A stretch of 64,000 bases of DNA from Planctomycetota bacterium (GCA_018242605.1 JAFEBP010000005.1:885320-949319), one strand, 5' to 3'; positions 1-9,942 are shown, counted from the stretch's first letter. Made by a program: numbers and translations. Notes: a model not told the origin generated them from the letters alone.

Positions 1-1331
1 TCCAGCCGGGTGAGCACAGCCCACATGGCCGCCACCTCGAGGGTGTGCGGGGCGATGTGGATGTTGCGGATGCGTCCCTCGCCGAAGTCCTTCTGGTAGA
101 TCTTGATCTCGTCGTCGAGCTTGATGTTGTACGGCACATCGATCTTGATGGTGCGGTCGCGGAACGCCTCCATCATCTCGTTGCTCTGGAGTCGCTTGTA
201 TTCCGGCTCGTTGGTGTGTCCCAGGATCACCTCGTCGATATACGTCTGGGCGAACTTCTTGGGCTTGATCGTGTGCTCCTGGCTGGCGCCCAGCAGATCG
301 TACAGGAACGCCACGTCGAGCTTGAGCACCTCGATAAACTCGCAGATGCCGCGGTTGGCGATGTTCAGTTCGCCGTCGAAGTTGAACGCCCTGGGATCGG
401 AGTCCGACCCGTACATAGCGATCTTTCGGTAGTTGATATCGCCGGTGAGTTCGGTGGAGTCCTGATTCTTCTCGTCCTTAGGCTGGAACGTGCCGATTCC
501 CACGCGGTCCTTCTCGGAGAGCACGATGCGGCGGACCTTGACGTGCTCCATCACCTTGCGCCAGTCACCGTCGTAGAACGACATCAGGTTCTCAACGATC
601 CGACGGCAGAATGGGTCAGGCTCGCCGGTCACCCGGAGTTTGCCGTTGTGGTTCTTGGGCTTGTACACCGCGTTGAGCTTGGCCAGAACGTCCTCTCGCG
701 CCTCACGCGGGATCAGCACCAGCGGGTCCTCGTGCATCGGGCACGCGAACGCGTGGGAACGCACCGCCTCGCGCGGGTTGGAGTCCTGCGGAACGATATC
801 GCAATGCTCATCCAGCATCCAGGAGAACGAATACAGAGCGCCGTCGGGGGTGCGGCTGTAGTGTTCCAGCCCCTTCTTGAGCAGGCGAGCCATCGTCGAC
901 TTGCTGGAGCCCACCGGCCCATGCAGCAGAAGAATTCGCTTGTCGGTGCCGTACCCCTCCGCCGCGGCACGCAGGCAGTCCACCAGACTCATCAGGGCGA
1001 AGTCCAGTCCGAAGATGCCATCGGCCCCCTTGTCGAAGGGATCAGAGAAGAAGTGGTACCGCGTCACGTCCTTCTTGAACAGGCGGTACTTCTCGCTGCC
1101 CTGGCTCAGGATCGCGTCGTACAGCCGCTGGTACGCGTTACGCACCACAGAGGGGTTCTGCGCCGCCAGATCCAGGTACTCCCAGAACGTGCCGCTCCAG
1201 TGCTGATCCTGAAAACGACGGCGATCCAGGCGCGCCTCCACCGCGCCGACAAGATCCTTGCCCGCGAGTCCGGAGACCGCGGTCGAAACGTCCCTGTTCT
1301 GCGGCGAGTTGCCGGTACGGAACTCGTTCAT
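1..1331 (-). CDS. prkA: PrkA family serine protein kinase, 3' end cut by window edge
   Basis: PrkA proteins are AAA+-like serine kinases of stress and stationary-phase signalling, and are cytoplasmic. The first 443 codons are in the window. The C-terminal third, usually carrying the kinase-like segment of a 640-690-residue protein, lies beyond position 1. The Walker A motif GPVGSSKS is at residues 138-145, inside the block [20 protein letters not shown] that is typical of the family. Other conserved-looking runs include [11 protein letters not shown] and [15 protein letters not shown]. The ATG at 1331 is preceded by a good ribosome binding site (AGGAG, 2 bases before the start). A 534-residue open frame on the opposite strand is a codon shadow. 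In other genomes prkA often sits next to yeaH and spoVR; those neighbours would be outside this window. Identification is firm. Confidence 0.93.
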   Translation of the reverse strand, partial: MNEFRTGNSPQNRDVSTAVSGLAGKDLVGAVEARLDRRRFQDQHWSGTFWEYLDLAAQNPSVVRNAYQRLYDAILSQGSEKYRLFKKDVTRYHFFSDPFDKGADGIFGLDFALMSLVDCLRAAAEGYGTDKRILLLHGPVGSSKSTMARLLKKGLEHYSRTPDGALYSFSWMLDEHCDIVPQDSNPREAVRSHAFACPMHEDPLVLIPREAREDVLAKLNAVYKPKNHNGKLRVTGEPDPFCRRIVENLMSFYDGDWRKVMEHVKVRRIVLSEKDRVGIGTFQPKDEKNQDSTELTGDINYRKIAMYGSDSDPRAFNFDGELNIANRGICEFIEVLKLDVAFLYDLLGASQEHTIKPKKFAQTYIDEVILGHTNEPEYKRLQSNEMMEAFRDRTIKIDVPYNIKLDDEIKIYQKDFGEGRIRNIHIAPHTLEVAAMWAVLTRL

Positions 1332-1611
1332 GGCTCCTGCCCTCCGCGTATGCGTGTGGAGTTGAGAATATGGCCAAGCCGCGGCGTGGGGCTGCGCCCT
1401 CCGCGGCATCCTTTTTCTATCGGCCCTGGGCGCGTTGCACACGAGCCCCCCCAAGGCGATTCCACGACACACTGTTATACGTCTGACCGGAGCATGGGGG
1501 TTCGCAAATCCGATCCGCTGATTGCTCGCCTTCCCCCACCGAATCGCTCTAGGGCGGAATCCTCAAGCACCCACCGCCATCCGCCCCCCACCCCCGCAAT
1601 CATTACTCTGA

Positions 1612-2322
1612 ATGTGGGACGAGATCGCCCTGCTGGACTGCATCCTTGATGACCTGGCGCACCGCGAACGCCAACTGGTGGCGGAACGCGCCGTTCGAGG
1701 GCTCGATGCCCTCGATGAACTCGAACTCCACGACGCGATTGGTGAGGCGCTCGCCGCCGCCGGGCTTGGCGTGTGGCGAGAGCAGCCGTACCCGGGCGAG
1801 ATCACTTCCCGCCGCCGCAAGAGCGAACGAGAACGCTGCGACTTCGTGCTCACCCGCGCCCCCGACGATCCGCCGCGGGACCCCATGATTGAGTTCGCTG
1901 AGGCGATGGACGCCAGGGCGACGCTCTTCGCCAACGCTCCGACTCCCGATCCTCCCGGCACTCCCGCGTCGGAGTGCTACTGGTTGGAGGTCAAGGTCGT
2001 CGGCCAGTTCGCGTACGCCGACGGCGTACCGCGTGCCAACTCCGGCTATGCCTCTGACCTGGTCCGCAGCCTCGCCACCGACCTCCAGAAGCTCCGCCGG
2101 GAGCCCATCGTTCAGCATGGGGCTGTGCTTCTCCTTCTGTTTACAGCCGATGAGACCACCGCGAAGCACGACCTCCCGCTCGCTCTGCACCGCGTCCTGG
2201 ACCGTGACATCTACTTCCGCCCCCACCGACAAGGCGGCTTTGCGATCACCGACCGCATCGGAAACGCCTGGTGCTCCGCCGCGTGGGTTGGAGTGGTGCC
2301 GGGGTTGGGGCAAGGGGAATAG
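1612..2322 (+). CDS. Hypothetical protein with PD-(D/E)XK nuclease-like motif
   Basis: This 236-residue soluble protein has no family I recognise with certainty. The first 60 residues form an acidic helical region (LDDLAHRERQLVAERAV, then LDALDELELHDAIGEAL). A possible nuclease core follows: ERCDFVLT near residue 74, then after a Pro-rich stretch the strand CYWLEVKVVGQF near residue 122. The D...ExK spacing resembles the metal-binding site of PD-(D/E)XK-fold enzymes. Later strands such as HGAVLLLLF fit an alpha/beta fold. The nuclease reading is inference from these motifs only. There is no Shine-Dalgarno sequence before the ATG. Codon usage and amino-acid composition favour this strand over the 272-residue open frame on the other strand. 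Confidence 0.72.
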   Translation: MWDEIALLDCILDDLAHRERQLVAERAVRGLDALDELELHDAIGEALAAAGLGVWREQPYPGEITSRRRKSERERCDFVLTRAPDDPPRDPMIEFAEAMDARATLFANAPTPDPPGTPASECYWLEVKVVGQFAYADGVPRANSGYASDLVRSLATDLQKLRREPIVQHGAVLLLLFTADETTAKHDLPLALHRVLDRDIYFRPHRQGGFAITDRIGNAWCSAAWVGVVPGLGQGE

Positions 2323-2402
2323 ACACAAGGGGTACGGTGGGGCCGCCTCCTTCCGCGCGCCTAAACTTCCCTCTTCCCCCGACAGATACCGAGAATACCC
2401 GT

Positions 2403-3338
2403 ATGGACGAAAGACAAGCACAAATCCGCGAACGAGCCGGCCTTGAAGAGTCGAGGCTCAATGAGGATTTCATTGAGTTTCTTCGCAAGTACGGGTTCTG
2501 GTTGCTCCTGATCGCCGCCGGCGCTGGTGGATTCACCTCCGCGAAGCGCTGGTACACGCAGTACAACGAGAAGAAGGTCGACGCCGCGTTCCAGGATCTG
2601 GAAGCCGCGCGTGCGGGCGGCAACGGCAGCCCCGAGGCCCTGGCGAACGTCGCGAACGAACACCGAGGCATCCGCGCCGTCACGCTTCTGGCCAATCTCG
2701 AAGCTGGCGACGCCTACCTGCGAGCCATCCGCAAGGGTGTCAAGGTCGGGGCCGAAATCGACGCTGCGGGCGTTCCAAAGAACGCAGACGACATTCTCAA
2801 CGACGCGGATCGAGATAACTACCTGTCGCAGGCCGCCGCGATGTATCAGGCAGCCGCGGACGCGGCGTCGAGCAATCCGGGCATGGTGACGCTCAAGACG
2901 GGCGCACTCTTCGGCCTTGCCGCGATCGCCGAGTGCAAACGAGACATCGAGAAGGCCAAGGGCTTCTACGAGCAGATCCAGAAGGCGGTTGAAGGCACCG
3001 CCTTTGCCGCTCAAGGCGAGGTCGCCAAAGAGCGGATCGCCAAGCTTCCGACGCTCGCCAGTGAGCCCAAGCTGCTTGCCAAAGCCGATCTTCCCGACCT
3101 CGCACCGGAGGAGAAGGTCGACACCCCGACCACCCCTCAGCTGAATCTTGAACCCGTGCAGGTGACCCCGGGCAACGGTACTGGCGCCCCCGCAGCGACG
3201 CCAGTGCCCCCGACCGGCGAGAAGCCCGCTGAGAAGCCCGCCGAGCCCCCCAAGACTGACCCGGCCCAACCGGCGGCGACTCCTCCTGCCCAGCCGTCCA
3301 CTCCCCCCACTGCTCCGCCCGCCCCCGCCCCCAAATGA
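2403..3338 (+). CDS. Membrane-anchored TPR-like protein (YfgM-like architecture)
   Basis: The 311-residue product starts with about 30 cytoplasmic residues. One transmembrane helix follows (FWLLLIAAGAGGF, residues 36-48), then a long helical extracytoplasmic region with TPR-like helix pairs (AAAMYQAAADAASSNPGM, ALFGLAAIAECKRDIEKA). The last 70 residues are a Pro/Ala/Lys-rich tail. This order resembles YfgM and related ancillary proteins of the Sec translocon, but the match is architectural only. The frame is open upstream to 2271. I chose the ATG at 2403 because it gives the standard charged N-terminus before the membrane helix. The stop overlaps the start of the pseudouridine synthase gene (ATGA at 3335-3338), so the two are translationally coupled. 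Confidence 0.78.
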   Translation: MDERQAQIRERAGLEESRLNEDFIEFLRKYGFWLLLIAAGAGGFTSAKRWYTQYNEKKVDAAFQDLEAARAGGNGSPEALANVANEHRGIRAVTLLANLEAGDAYLRAIRKGVKVGAEIDAAGVPKNADDILNDADRDNYLSQAAAMYQAAADAASSNPGMVTLKTGALFGLAAIAECKRDIEKAKGFYEQIQKAVEGTAFAAQGEVAKERIAKLPTLASEPKLLAKADLPDLAPEEKVDTPTTPQLNLEPVQVTPGNGTGAPAATPVPPTGEKPAEKPAEPPKTDPAQPAATPPAQPSTPPTAPPAPAPK

Positions 3339-4570
3339 GCCGAACGCACGATTCGGGCGATGACTCTCCCGACGTCGTTTCCACCGGCGGCTTCATCCTT
3401 CCCGGCGGCCACGTGGACGGCGAAGCGATGCACCGCGCCATCGAGGCGGCGCAGGAACAAGGCGTTGAGGACGACACCGCCCTCCGGCGCGTTGTGTTCT
3501 CGCTTCGACGCGATCTTTGCAAGCGACTCGACCGGTACTTGACGGACCGCATCTCGTTCATGAGCCGCACGCAGTTGCAGCGGCTGATCGATGAGGGCGG
3601 CGTGCTCGTCAACCAGCGGCAGCCCAAGGCCTCCACCGTGCTGCGCCTGGGCGATGTCGTTGAAGTTGTAGTTCCCCCGCCGCCGAGCACGGCCGTCGCA
3701 CCCGAGGACATCCCTCTCGATGTGATGTACGAGGATCAGCACATCATCGTGCTGAACAAGCAGGCCGACTTCATCGTGCACCCCGCCCGTTCGCACCTGG
3801 GGGGCACGATGGTCAACGCGTTAGCGTACCACTTCCAGCACCGCTCGCAGGTCGGCGGTGCGCTCTCGGCGGTGGGCAAGGAACTTGCACGCCCCGGGGT
3901 GGTGCACCGTCTGGACCGCCACACCAGCGGCTGCATCGTCTTCGCCAAGTGCGACGAAGCCCACTGGAAGCTGGGCCATCAGTTCGAACACCGCACCGTC
4001 GACAAACGCTACCTCGCGGTTGTCCGCGGCAAGGTAGAGCCAGATATTCAGGTGATCGATCTGCCCATCGGGTCGCACGCCTCTCGCGAAAAGGGCTTCC
4101 GCGAGAAGTACGTCGTTCGGTACGACGAACAGGGCAAACCCGCCGTCACGATCTGCCGCGTACGAGAGCGATATCAGATCCCTCCCCGCCGCCCGCGCAC
4201 CCCGGAAGGTCACGAGGCCCCGCTCGAAGACTACACGCTCGTGGAGTTGGAACTCAAGACCGGGCGCACCCATCAGATCCGCGTGCACCTGTCGTACAAC
4301 CTCTGGCCCATCGTCGGAGACGACATGTACGGCGGAAAGCCCTTTCACGATGAGACGGGCAAGGCGATCATCTCCCATCCCGCTCTGCACGCGTGCACCC
4401 TGGGCTTCCGCCACCCCATGAGCCAGGAACCCATGGAGTTCACCGCACCCCTGCGCGGCGAGATCTCCGCCGTTGTCAACGCCCTCCGCCGGATGAGCGG
4501 CGGCGGACAGCGCCTCCAGGTGCACGGCGCGACTGTGAACCTCGACAAAGCTGTCGGCGAGGCGCGGTAG
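3335..4570 (+). CDS. RluA-family 23S rRNA pseudouridine synthase
   Basis: This 411-residue enzyme should convert specific uridines of large-subunit rRNA to pseudouridine. An S4 RNA-binding domain covers roughly residues 64-115 (LCKRLDRYLTDRISFMSRTQ). The catalytic domain begins at MYEDQHIIVLNK. The catalytic motif HRLDRHTSG is at 191-199, with the active aspartate at 194. Later family motifs are present (KTGRTHQIRVHLSY, IVGDDMYGG, HPALHAC). The S4-plus-catalytic order is that of RluD/RluC-type enzymes, but the target uridine cannot be read from sequence. The protein is about 90 residues longer than typical RluD, mostly in an N-terminal extension and in a Pro/Arg-rich insert near 280. The start overlaps the upstream gene by ATGA. 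Confidence 0.93.
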   Translation: MSRTHDSGDDSPDVVSTGGFILPGGHVDGEAMHRAIEAAQEQGVEDDTALRRVVFSLRRDLCKRLDRYLTDRISFMSRTQLQRLIDEGGVLVNQRQPKASTVLRLGDVVEVVVPPPPSTAVAPEDIPLDVMYEDQHIIVLNKQADFIVHPARSHLGGTMVNALAYHFQHRSQVGGALSAVGKELARPGVVHRLDRHTSGCIVFAKCDEAHWKLGHQFEHRTVDKRYLAVVRGKVEPDIQVIDLPIGSHASREKGFREKYVVRYDEQGKPAVTICRVRERYQIPPRRPRTPEGHEAPLEDYTLVELELKTGRTHQIRVHLSYNLWPIVGDDMYGGKPFHDETGKAIISHPALHACTLGFRHPMSQEPMEFTAPLRGEISAVVNALRRMSGGGQRLQVHGATVNLDKAVGEAR

Positions 4571-4711
4571 CACCTTTCTCTGCATGCTTCACCGGAATTC
4601 GTGATCGTCTTCTGACGGTTTCTCGAACTGGGTATGTGACCGCACCGCCGTGGAGAGTCCAAGGCGTCCGCCGCGTCGCACACCCAGCCCGGAATCAGCC
4701 AGGAGACACCC

Positions 4712-6085
4712 ATGAACCGCGCACTCCGTCCTGCACTCGCCCTCCTCGTTGGCCACGCCCTCACAGCGGCAGCGTGGGGGCAGACCACCACCGCGTTCAC
4801 CTATCAGGGCCGCCTCGAATCGGGCGGGAACCCGGCCAACGGCGTTTATGACATGCAGTTTGGGCTCTTCTCCGCCGCGTCGGGCGGGTCGCCTGTAAGA
4901 ACCGTCTGCGTCAACGATGTCAACGTCGTTGGCGGCCTTTTCACCGCCACCGTGGACTTCGGCGTGAACACGACCTCGCCGTTCGTGGACACGTACATCG
5001 GCCTGCGTGTGCGAACCGATGGTGCGAACGCATCGTGCAACTTCACCGATCCGGAGTTCACGACTCTCTCCCCGCGGCAGCAGATCACGCCCGCGCCCAT
5101 GGCCGCGTCGCTGCGCAACGTCGCCGTCGACGCCACGGGCCGCCTGGGCGTGGGATCGACTGCTCCGCTGAGCAGGGTTGAAGTGCAGGGCGGAGCGAAC
5201 TCCGACGGCACCCTCGATCCGGTCGCGATGTCTCTGGCCTGGCGCTCGGGCGGCTTCCGCCACTTCATCCGCAGCCGTCACGACGGCATCGCCGGCGGGG
5301 GCAACGCGATCGACTTCTACATGAACAGCAGTTCGGCCGCTAGCGGCTCGACCTCCCCCGGTGTTGGTAACGTCCAGGCGCTCACGATTTCGGGCGCCCA
5401 GAACGGCTCGGTGGGCATCCGCAACACCAACCCCACCGCGCCGCTCTCGATCACCGGTCGCACCGGCGGACCGTCGAGCAGCGACTCGCTTCTCTCTCTT
5501 CGCAACAACGCCAACAGCGAACTCTGGAACATCAATCTCAAGGGCGACGACCTGACGATCTGGGACACGACATCTTCGCTCCCGCGCATCACCGTGGGCC
5601 ACACGAGCGCGACGGCGCTGCGAGTAGCCGGCACCACAACCACGGGCGTCCTGACCATCACCGGCGGCTCCGACATCGCCGAACCATTCGAAATCGCCGG
5701 CGATGTTGCCGCACGCCCCGGCATGGTGGTCAGCATCGACGCCGCCCGTACCGGCGGGCTGTGCGTCAGCACCGGCGCTTACGACCATGCTGTCGCAGGG
5801 GTCATCTCGGGCGCCAACGGGATCAACGCGGGGTTGACGCTCACGCAGGAGGGCTCCGTTGCGGACGGCAAGCATCCTGTTGCGCTCACGGGCCGCGTGT
5901 GGGTGTTGGCAGACGCGACCAGCGCCCCGATCCGCCGCGGCGACCTGCTCACGACTTCGGACCTGCCCGGCCACGCGATGAAAGCCGCCGACCGCGAGCG
6001 TGCCTCGGGCGCGACGATCGGCAAGGCAATGTCCACCCTCGATTCCGGCACCGGCTATGTGCTCGTCCTGGTGAACCTGCAGTAA
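4712..6085 (+). CDS. Secreted protein with C-terminal tail-fibre-like domain
   Basis: The product is 457 residues with an N-terminal signal peptide (about residues 1-23, ending AAWGQ). A beta-rich domain follows (TTAFTYQGRLESGG... ending TLSPRQQITPAPMAASLRN). The middle contains several Gly/Ser/Asn-rich beta stretches with the phrases RLGVGSTAPLSRVEV and SVGIRNTNPTAPLSITG, as in phage tail fibre-like and large surface proteins. The C-terminal 130 residues (from DIAEPFEIAGD to the end) look like a compact beta domain with RPGMVVSID, VAGVISGANGI and PVALTGRVWV. Function is unknown, and an adhesin or surface-structural role is inference. A good ribosome binding site (AGGAGACACCC) precedes the ATG. 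The next gene follows after 37 bases, also secreted, so the two probably form an operon. Confidence 0.75.
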   Translation: MNRALRPALALLVGHALTAAAWGQTTTAFTYQGRLESGGNPANGVYDMQFGLFSAASGGSPVRTVCVNDVNVVGGLFTATVDFGVNTTSPFVDTYIGLRVRTDGANASCNFTDPEFTTLSPRQQITPAPMAASLRNVAVDATGRLGVGSTAPLSRVEVQGGANSDGTLDPVAMSLAWRSGGFRHFIRSRHDGIAGGGNAIDFYMNSSSAASGSTSPGVGNVQALTISGAQNGSVGIRNTNPTAPLSITGRTGGPSSSDSLLSLRNNANSELWNINLKGDDLTIWDTTSSLPRITVGHTSATALRVAGTTTTGVLTITGGSDIAEPFEIAGDVAARPGMVVSIDAARTGGLCVSTGAYDHAVAGVISGANGINAGLTLTQEGSVADGKHPVALTGRVWVLADATSAPIRRGDLLTTSDLPGHAMKAADRERASGATIGKAMSTLDSGTGYVLVLVNLQ

Positions 6086-6122
6086 TCCCCGCCAACACAG
6101 GCCCGAACTCAGGAGTCCTCCC

Positions 6123-7310
6123 ATGACCATCAAGCACCTGTCCGCACTCGGCGGCGCCGCTATGACGGCCGCCCTCGCCTTCGCCCAGCCGGTGTACGTT
6201 CGCCCCACGCCGTGGTTCAACCCCAACGGTCAATCCACCGCGCCGTTCTCCAACATTCGGGCCGCGATCTGCGGCTCGTTCCAGAGCCCCATCGACATGC
6301 GGTTGAACCCGGGCACGTACTACGAGTCCATCAGCATTTCGGCGCCAGGCACGTATACAGCGCCGAACGGCCCCGCCACGATCGATTCGGGGGTCGTCAG
6401 CACGACCGATTTCCGGATCGTCAGCTACAACGTTCGACTCTGGCCGGGCTTCTTCGTCAGCCTCACGCTCTCGGACCAGGATCGTGCCGAATGGATCGGT
6501 CCGCGCCTTTCCACGGAGAACGCGGATGTGGTGGCGATGCAGGAGTCCTGGGACTACAAGCTTGATTCCTTCGACGCCAGTTCCCGGAACGACGCCCTTC
6601 GAGGCAACTACACCTTCCAGTACTACGGCTCGCAGTTCTATTCCGGGGACAATGTCAACTGCGGACTGCTCACCCAATCGATCCATCCGCTCTTTGGCGG
6701 CACACAGTTCAAGTACACAGAGTGCGACGGCAACGATTGCCAGGCGAGCAAGGGGTACACGCGGGTGCTGCTCAACAAAGGCGGCTTCAACATCGCCGTC
6801 TACAACACCCACACGCAGGCCGGAAACGACGCCAGCAACCCGGCCACGCGCCTCAGCCAGATCACCGAACTCGCAAACGACGTCGTCATCTTCCGCAGTC
6901 TGAACCCCACCTACGCGGTCTTCGTCGCCGGGGACTTCAACATCGACGGCTACACCTCCGAGTTCTCGGGGAACATGAGCCTTGCCCTGGGCGGGATCGC
7001 CGGCCTCGCCGACGGAGCGCTGAATGAGCAGTGCAGCCCCAAGACCAACTCCTGCACCACCTGCACCTACAACACCATCAAGGCGATTTTCGGCAACGAC
7101 GGCATCAACGCCATCCTCGACCACATCCTGTACATCGGGTCTCTCGACGGACAGGTCAAGATCCTACCCAAGAGCTACGACATCAAGCAGTACCGCCGCT
7201 CGGATGGTGGCCAATGGTGCCGCACCGTCACGCCCACGGGGTGCGCGAACGACTTCTCGGATCACGAACCGATCATGATGGACTTTGAACTGCGCCGCGT
7301 CACGCCTTGA
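6123..7310 (+). CDS. Secreted endonuclease/exonuclease/phosphatase (EEP) family protein
   Basis: This 395-residue protein has a signal peptide (residues 1-21, ending AFAQP). A short beta domain follows, then the EEP fold shared by DNase I, sphingomyelinases and phosphoesterases. Visible EEP motifs are IVSYNVRLWPG (metal Asn), VVAMQESWDY (metal Glu), AVYNTHTQAG, VAGDFNIDGY (catalytic Asp/Asn) and the final FSDHEPIMMDF (catalytic Asp-His). Six cysteines in the half after 6650 suggest disulphides in an extracytoplasmic protein. The YNTHTQAG and GDFNID pattern resembles neutral sphingomyelinase-type enzymes more than nucleases, but the substrate is not decided. A ribosome binding site (AGGAG) precedes the start. 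A hairpin with a T-run follows the stop. Confidence 0.85.
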   Translation: MTIKHLSALGGAAMTAALAFAQPVYVRPTPWFNPNGQSTAPFSNIRAAICGSFQSPIDMRLNPGTYYESISISAPGTYTAPNGPATIDSGVVSTTDFRIVSYNVRLWPGFFVSLTLSDQDRAEWIGPRLSTENADVVAMQESWDYKLDSFDASSRNDALRGNYTFQYYGSQFYSGDNVNCGLLTQSIHPLFGGTQFKYTECDGNDCQASKGYTRVLLNKGGFNIAVYNTHTQAGNDASNPATRLSQITELANDVVIFRSLNPTYAVFVAGDFNIDGYTSEFSGNMSLALGGIAGLADGALNEQCSPKTNSCTTCTYNTIKAIFGNDGINAILDHILYIGSLDGQVKILPKSYDIKQYRRSDGGQWCRTVTPTGCANDFSDHEPIMMDFELRRVTP

Positions 7311-7329
7311 ACTGCACGCCCCACACCCG

Positions 7330-7376
7330 ACGTCCGCGGCAGCGCCTTACAACAGGCAATGCCCCGGACGTTTTTC
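7330..7376 (+). terminator. Rho-independent terminator after the EEP gene
   Basis: The arms at 7330-7341 and 7360-7371 pair with one internal mismatch (ACGTCCG on the left, CGGACGT on the right) around an 18-base loop. The right arm runs straight into TTTTTC on the plus strand. It lies 20 bases after the stop of the secreted EEP gene, and its T-run overlaps the last bases of the convergent gene. Confidence 0.7.
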
Positions 7377-7836
7377 ATGCGCACAGCCTCAACCAATACG
7401 CCGGCCAATCGTGCTTCGCGGCCAGAATCCACGCCGCGTTCTCATCGATGACCCACGAATCATCCCACCACAGCACTGCCTCAAAGTCGATGAGATCCCT
7501 CATCCGCAACCTCGCGGCGTTTTCTGATCCCCGCCAGAGGTAGACCGCGCCGTCCCTTGGCACACCCAATCGCGTCGACGCAAGACTGATCAGCTCGGTG
7601 TGACCGCGGTACGCCCCTTCATCCCCACGAGGTGGATCCATCCGCTCCCACGCGAACCTGCACACGCGATCGAGACATATCGATGACGGCAGCATCCCCA
7701 GCCTCCGGCCCACCGCCCACGCGAGTTCATCCAGCGCGGATACCTGCACCAGGTCGCACCACGGCGGTGGACGGTTGTACCGTCTTTTGAACTCGCAGCG
7801 GGCGAGCTCGTTGTCTTCGAGAATTGGGATCGGCAT
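7375..7836 (-). CDS. Hypothetical protein coupled to thiC
   Basis: This 153-residue protein is not one I recognise. It is Trp- and Arg-rich, with segments such as FAWERMDPPRGDEG, VYLWRGSENAARLRMRDL and WWDDSWVIDENAAWIL. No signal peptide or membrane segment is seen. The start at 7836 overlaps the thiC stop (TGATG), so it is almost certainly translated from the thiC message and falls under the same TPP riboswitch. The open frame runs further upstream inside thiC, but the coupled ATG is the natural start. An SMI1/KNR4-like or thiamine-related role would be guesswork. Confidence 0.68.
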   Translation of the reverse strand: MPIPILEDNELARCEFKRRYNRPPPWCDLVQVSALDELAWAVGRRLGMLPSSICLDRVCRFAWERMDPPRGDEGAYRGHTELISLASTRLGVPRDGAVYLWRGSENAARLRMRDLIDFEAVLWWDDSWVIDENAAWILAAKHDWPAYWLRLCA

Positions 7837-9770
7837 CACACCAGCCGATCTTCCTTGGCGATACCCAAGGCCGGCCGTACGTCCACCTGCACCAGCGCGC
7901 CACCGCGCTCCTCCTGGAGTTTCTTCGCCGCGTCGGGATCCACGTAATCGCTGTGGCATCCGGCCTTTCCGGCCTGCGCCCCCACCGCTTTCTTGGTCTT
8001 GCTCGCGAGGCGGTGGATCTCATCCGGGCTCAGGACTCCGCGTTTGGCCAGGATTTCCTGCTGCTCGGCCGTCAGCGCGGCGCTTTTCACCGGCGCGCCG
8101 GCCTTGCCGTTGGCGCCAATCCGCTCAAACCCGTCGGCCTTTCCGCTGGCGAACTCCTGGATCTCCTTGCTGATGCGGACGCTGCACCAATCGTGGCCGC
8201 ACATGGCGCAGAAATCGGTGTCAACGTCGAGATCCTCGTCGTGGTACGCGCGGGCGGTGTCGGGATCGAACGACAGTTCGAAGTGCTTTTCCCAGTTGAG
8301 CGCGGCTCTGGCCTTGGTGAGTTCATCATCCCGGTCGCGGCTGCCGGGAATGCCCAGGGCCACATCCGCGGCGTGAGCCGCGATCTTGTACGCGATGCAC
8401 CCCTGCTTCACATCATCCTTCTTCGGCAGCCCAAGGTGCTCCTTGGGGGTCACGTAGCAGAGCATCGCCGCGCCGTGGTAGGCCATCGCGGTGGCGCCGA
8501 TGCAACTGGTGATGTGGTCGTAGCCGGGGAACATGTCCGTCACCAGCGGTCCCAGCACATAGAACGGAGCGCCGTGGCAGAGCGTCCGCTGAATCTTTGC
8601 GTTGTACTCGATCTGGTCGAAGGGAACGTGCCCCGGACCCTCGATCATCACCTGCACACCCCTGCGCCAAGCCCGCTCGGTCAGTTCGCCAAGCGTTTCC
8701 AGTTCGGCCAACTGCGCATCGTCCGTCGCGTCCGCCAGCCCGCCGGGACGAAGCCCGTCGCCGATTGAGAAGGTCACATCATGCTCGCGCAGGATGTCGC
8801 AGATGTCGTCCCATCGCTCGTACATGATGTTCTCTTTGTTGTGCACGAGCATCCACTTGGCGAGCAGGGAGCCCCCCCGGGAGACGATGCCGATCAGGCG
8901 GTCCTTGACGAACTTGAGGTGCCCGCGGCGGACGCCCGCGTGGATCGTGAAGTAGTCGACGCCCTGGCGGGCCTGGTGTTTGAGCGAAGCCTCAATCGTG
9001 GGCCAGTCCAGATCTTCGATCTTCTTCCCGATGATCATCGAGTAGATCGGGACCGTGCCGATCGGCACGGTGGAGTGCCGGCAGAAGGCGTCTCGGCAGG
9101 CGTCGATATCACCGCCCGTGGAAAGGTCCATCACGGTGTCCGCACCCCATTTGACGGACCACGCGAGCTTTTCCAGTTCTTCGTCGGTACCGCTCGAGAC
9201 AGGGCTGGCGCCCATGTTGGCGTTGATCTTCGTCTTGCTTGCGCGGCCGATGCACATCGGATCGAGCTTGTGCCTGAGGTGGTTGATGTTCGCGGGGATC
9301 ACCATCCGTCCAGCCGCTATCTCGTCCCTCACCTGATCCGGAGAGAGGTGCGGCTCTCGCTCGCTCACCCGCCGCATCTCACGCGTGATCTCTCCCACTC
9401 GGGCGCGTTCAAGCTGAGTCACCGGCGTGAAACTGGCGGGATAGGTTACCCGCACCGGCAGCCCACGCGCGGTGGTAAACGCGGCGACCTTGGTGCCAGC
9501 GGGACCCGCACCTGCATGTGTCCCGAACGTCACGCTCCATCCCGCGGGCAGGAAGTCCCACGCGGTCTTCTCGCTCGGCGGCGGCATCCCCGGGGTGTCC
9601 GGAGAAGAGAACATCAACGGCCCCCCGATATCCGGTGCGTTCGCGAAGGACCCCGGCGTTGTCACACCAGTTGTGACCCCAGGGTTTCCCGCACCGCGCG
9701 ACGGCACCGCAAACTTGCTCGTGGGCGTGAGGGAAGGCGTGCTGGCGTGACGACCGTTCGATGCAGTCAT
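7836..9770 (-). CDS. thiC: Phosphomethylpyrimidine synthase ThiC
   Basis: ThiC is a radical-SAM enzyme that rearranges aminoimidazole ribotide into hydroxymethylpyrimidine phosphate for thiamine synthesis. The 644-residue length fits the long bacterial form. The C-terminal iron-sulphur motif CxxCxxxxC is intact (C521, C524 and C529 in CAMCGHDWC). Family blocks are clear: [58 protein letters not shown] and [13 protein letters not shown]. The frame is open to 9884, into the riboswitch, but the ATG at 9770 lies 92 bases after the riboswitch and gives a sensible N-terminus. The first 90 residues are a low-complexity Gly/Pro/Thr region before the usual N-terminal domain. A small unknown gene overlaps the stop. 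Confidence 0.97.
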   Translation of the reverse strand: MTASNGRHASTPSLTPTSKFAVPSRGAGNPGVTTGVTTPGSFANAPDIGGPLMFSSPDTPGMPPPSEKTAWDFLPAGWSVTFGTHAGAGPAGTKVAAFTTARGLPVRVTYPASFTPVTQLERARVGEITREMRRVSEREPHLSPDQVRDEIAAGRMVIPANINHLRHKLDPMCIGRASKTKINANMGASPVSSGTDEELEKLAWSVKWGADTVMDLSTGGDIDACRDAFCRHSTVPIGTVPIYSMIIGKKIEDLDWPTIEASLKHQARQGVDYFTIHAGVRRGHLKFVKDRLIGIVSRGGSLLAKWMLVHNKENIMYERWDDICDILREHDVTFSIGDGLRPGGLADATDDAQLAELETLGELTERAWRRGVQVMIEGPGHVPFDQIEYNAKIQRTLCHGAPFYVLGPLVTDMFPGYDHITSCIGATAMAYHGAAMLCYVTPKEHLGLPKKDDVKQGCIAYKIAAHAADVALGIPGSRDRDDELTKARAALNWEKHFELSFDPDTARAYHDEDLDVDTDFCAMCGHDWCSVRISKEIQEFASGKADGFERIGANGKAGAPVKSAALTAEQQEILAKRGVLSPDEIHRLASKTKKAVGAQAGKAGCHSDYVDPDAAKKLQEERGGALVQVDVRPALGIAKEDRLV

Positions 9771-9861
9771 GGCGAACTCCAATATCGCTCGGAGGATCAA
9801 CCGAAGACCTGTTCCGTCATGGAGTGCGATCCGGCCCGGGCTGAAACGCCCCGCGCGGCCC

Positions 9862-9942
9862 ATCGCTTCCCTACGCCGGTACAACCCGGATCAGGTTCTA
9901 CGGGTGCATCTCAGCGGCTTTTTCGTGCCGCGCCCCGAGCGA
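9862..9942 (-). promoter_or_regulatory. TPP riboswitch (THI element) upstream of thiC
   Basis: Read on the minus strand, the region contains the conserved TPP aptamer blocks in order: CTGAGATGCACCCG, then GAACCTGATCCGGGTT, then TACCGGCGTAGGGAA. They are spaced as in the known aptamer, with a GC-rich P1/P2 arm upstream. It lies directly 5' of thiC in the right orientation. TPP binding would be expected to reduce expression of thiC and the coupled small gene. A TATCAT hexamer on the minus strand (9949-9954) just upstream could be the -10 element, placing the transcript start at the aptamer's first bases. Confidence 0.95.

Noticed and set aside
45..1649. 534-codon open frame on the plus strand
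   Set aside because: It is antisense to prkA, whose minus-strand translation has a Walker A motif and full family blocks. High GC gives long antisense frames.
1603..2421. 272-codon open frame on the minus strand
   Set aside because: The plus-strand frame 1612-2322 has a natural composition and strand/helix pattern; this one reads as its shadow.
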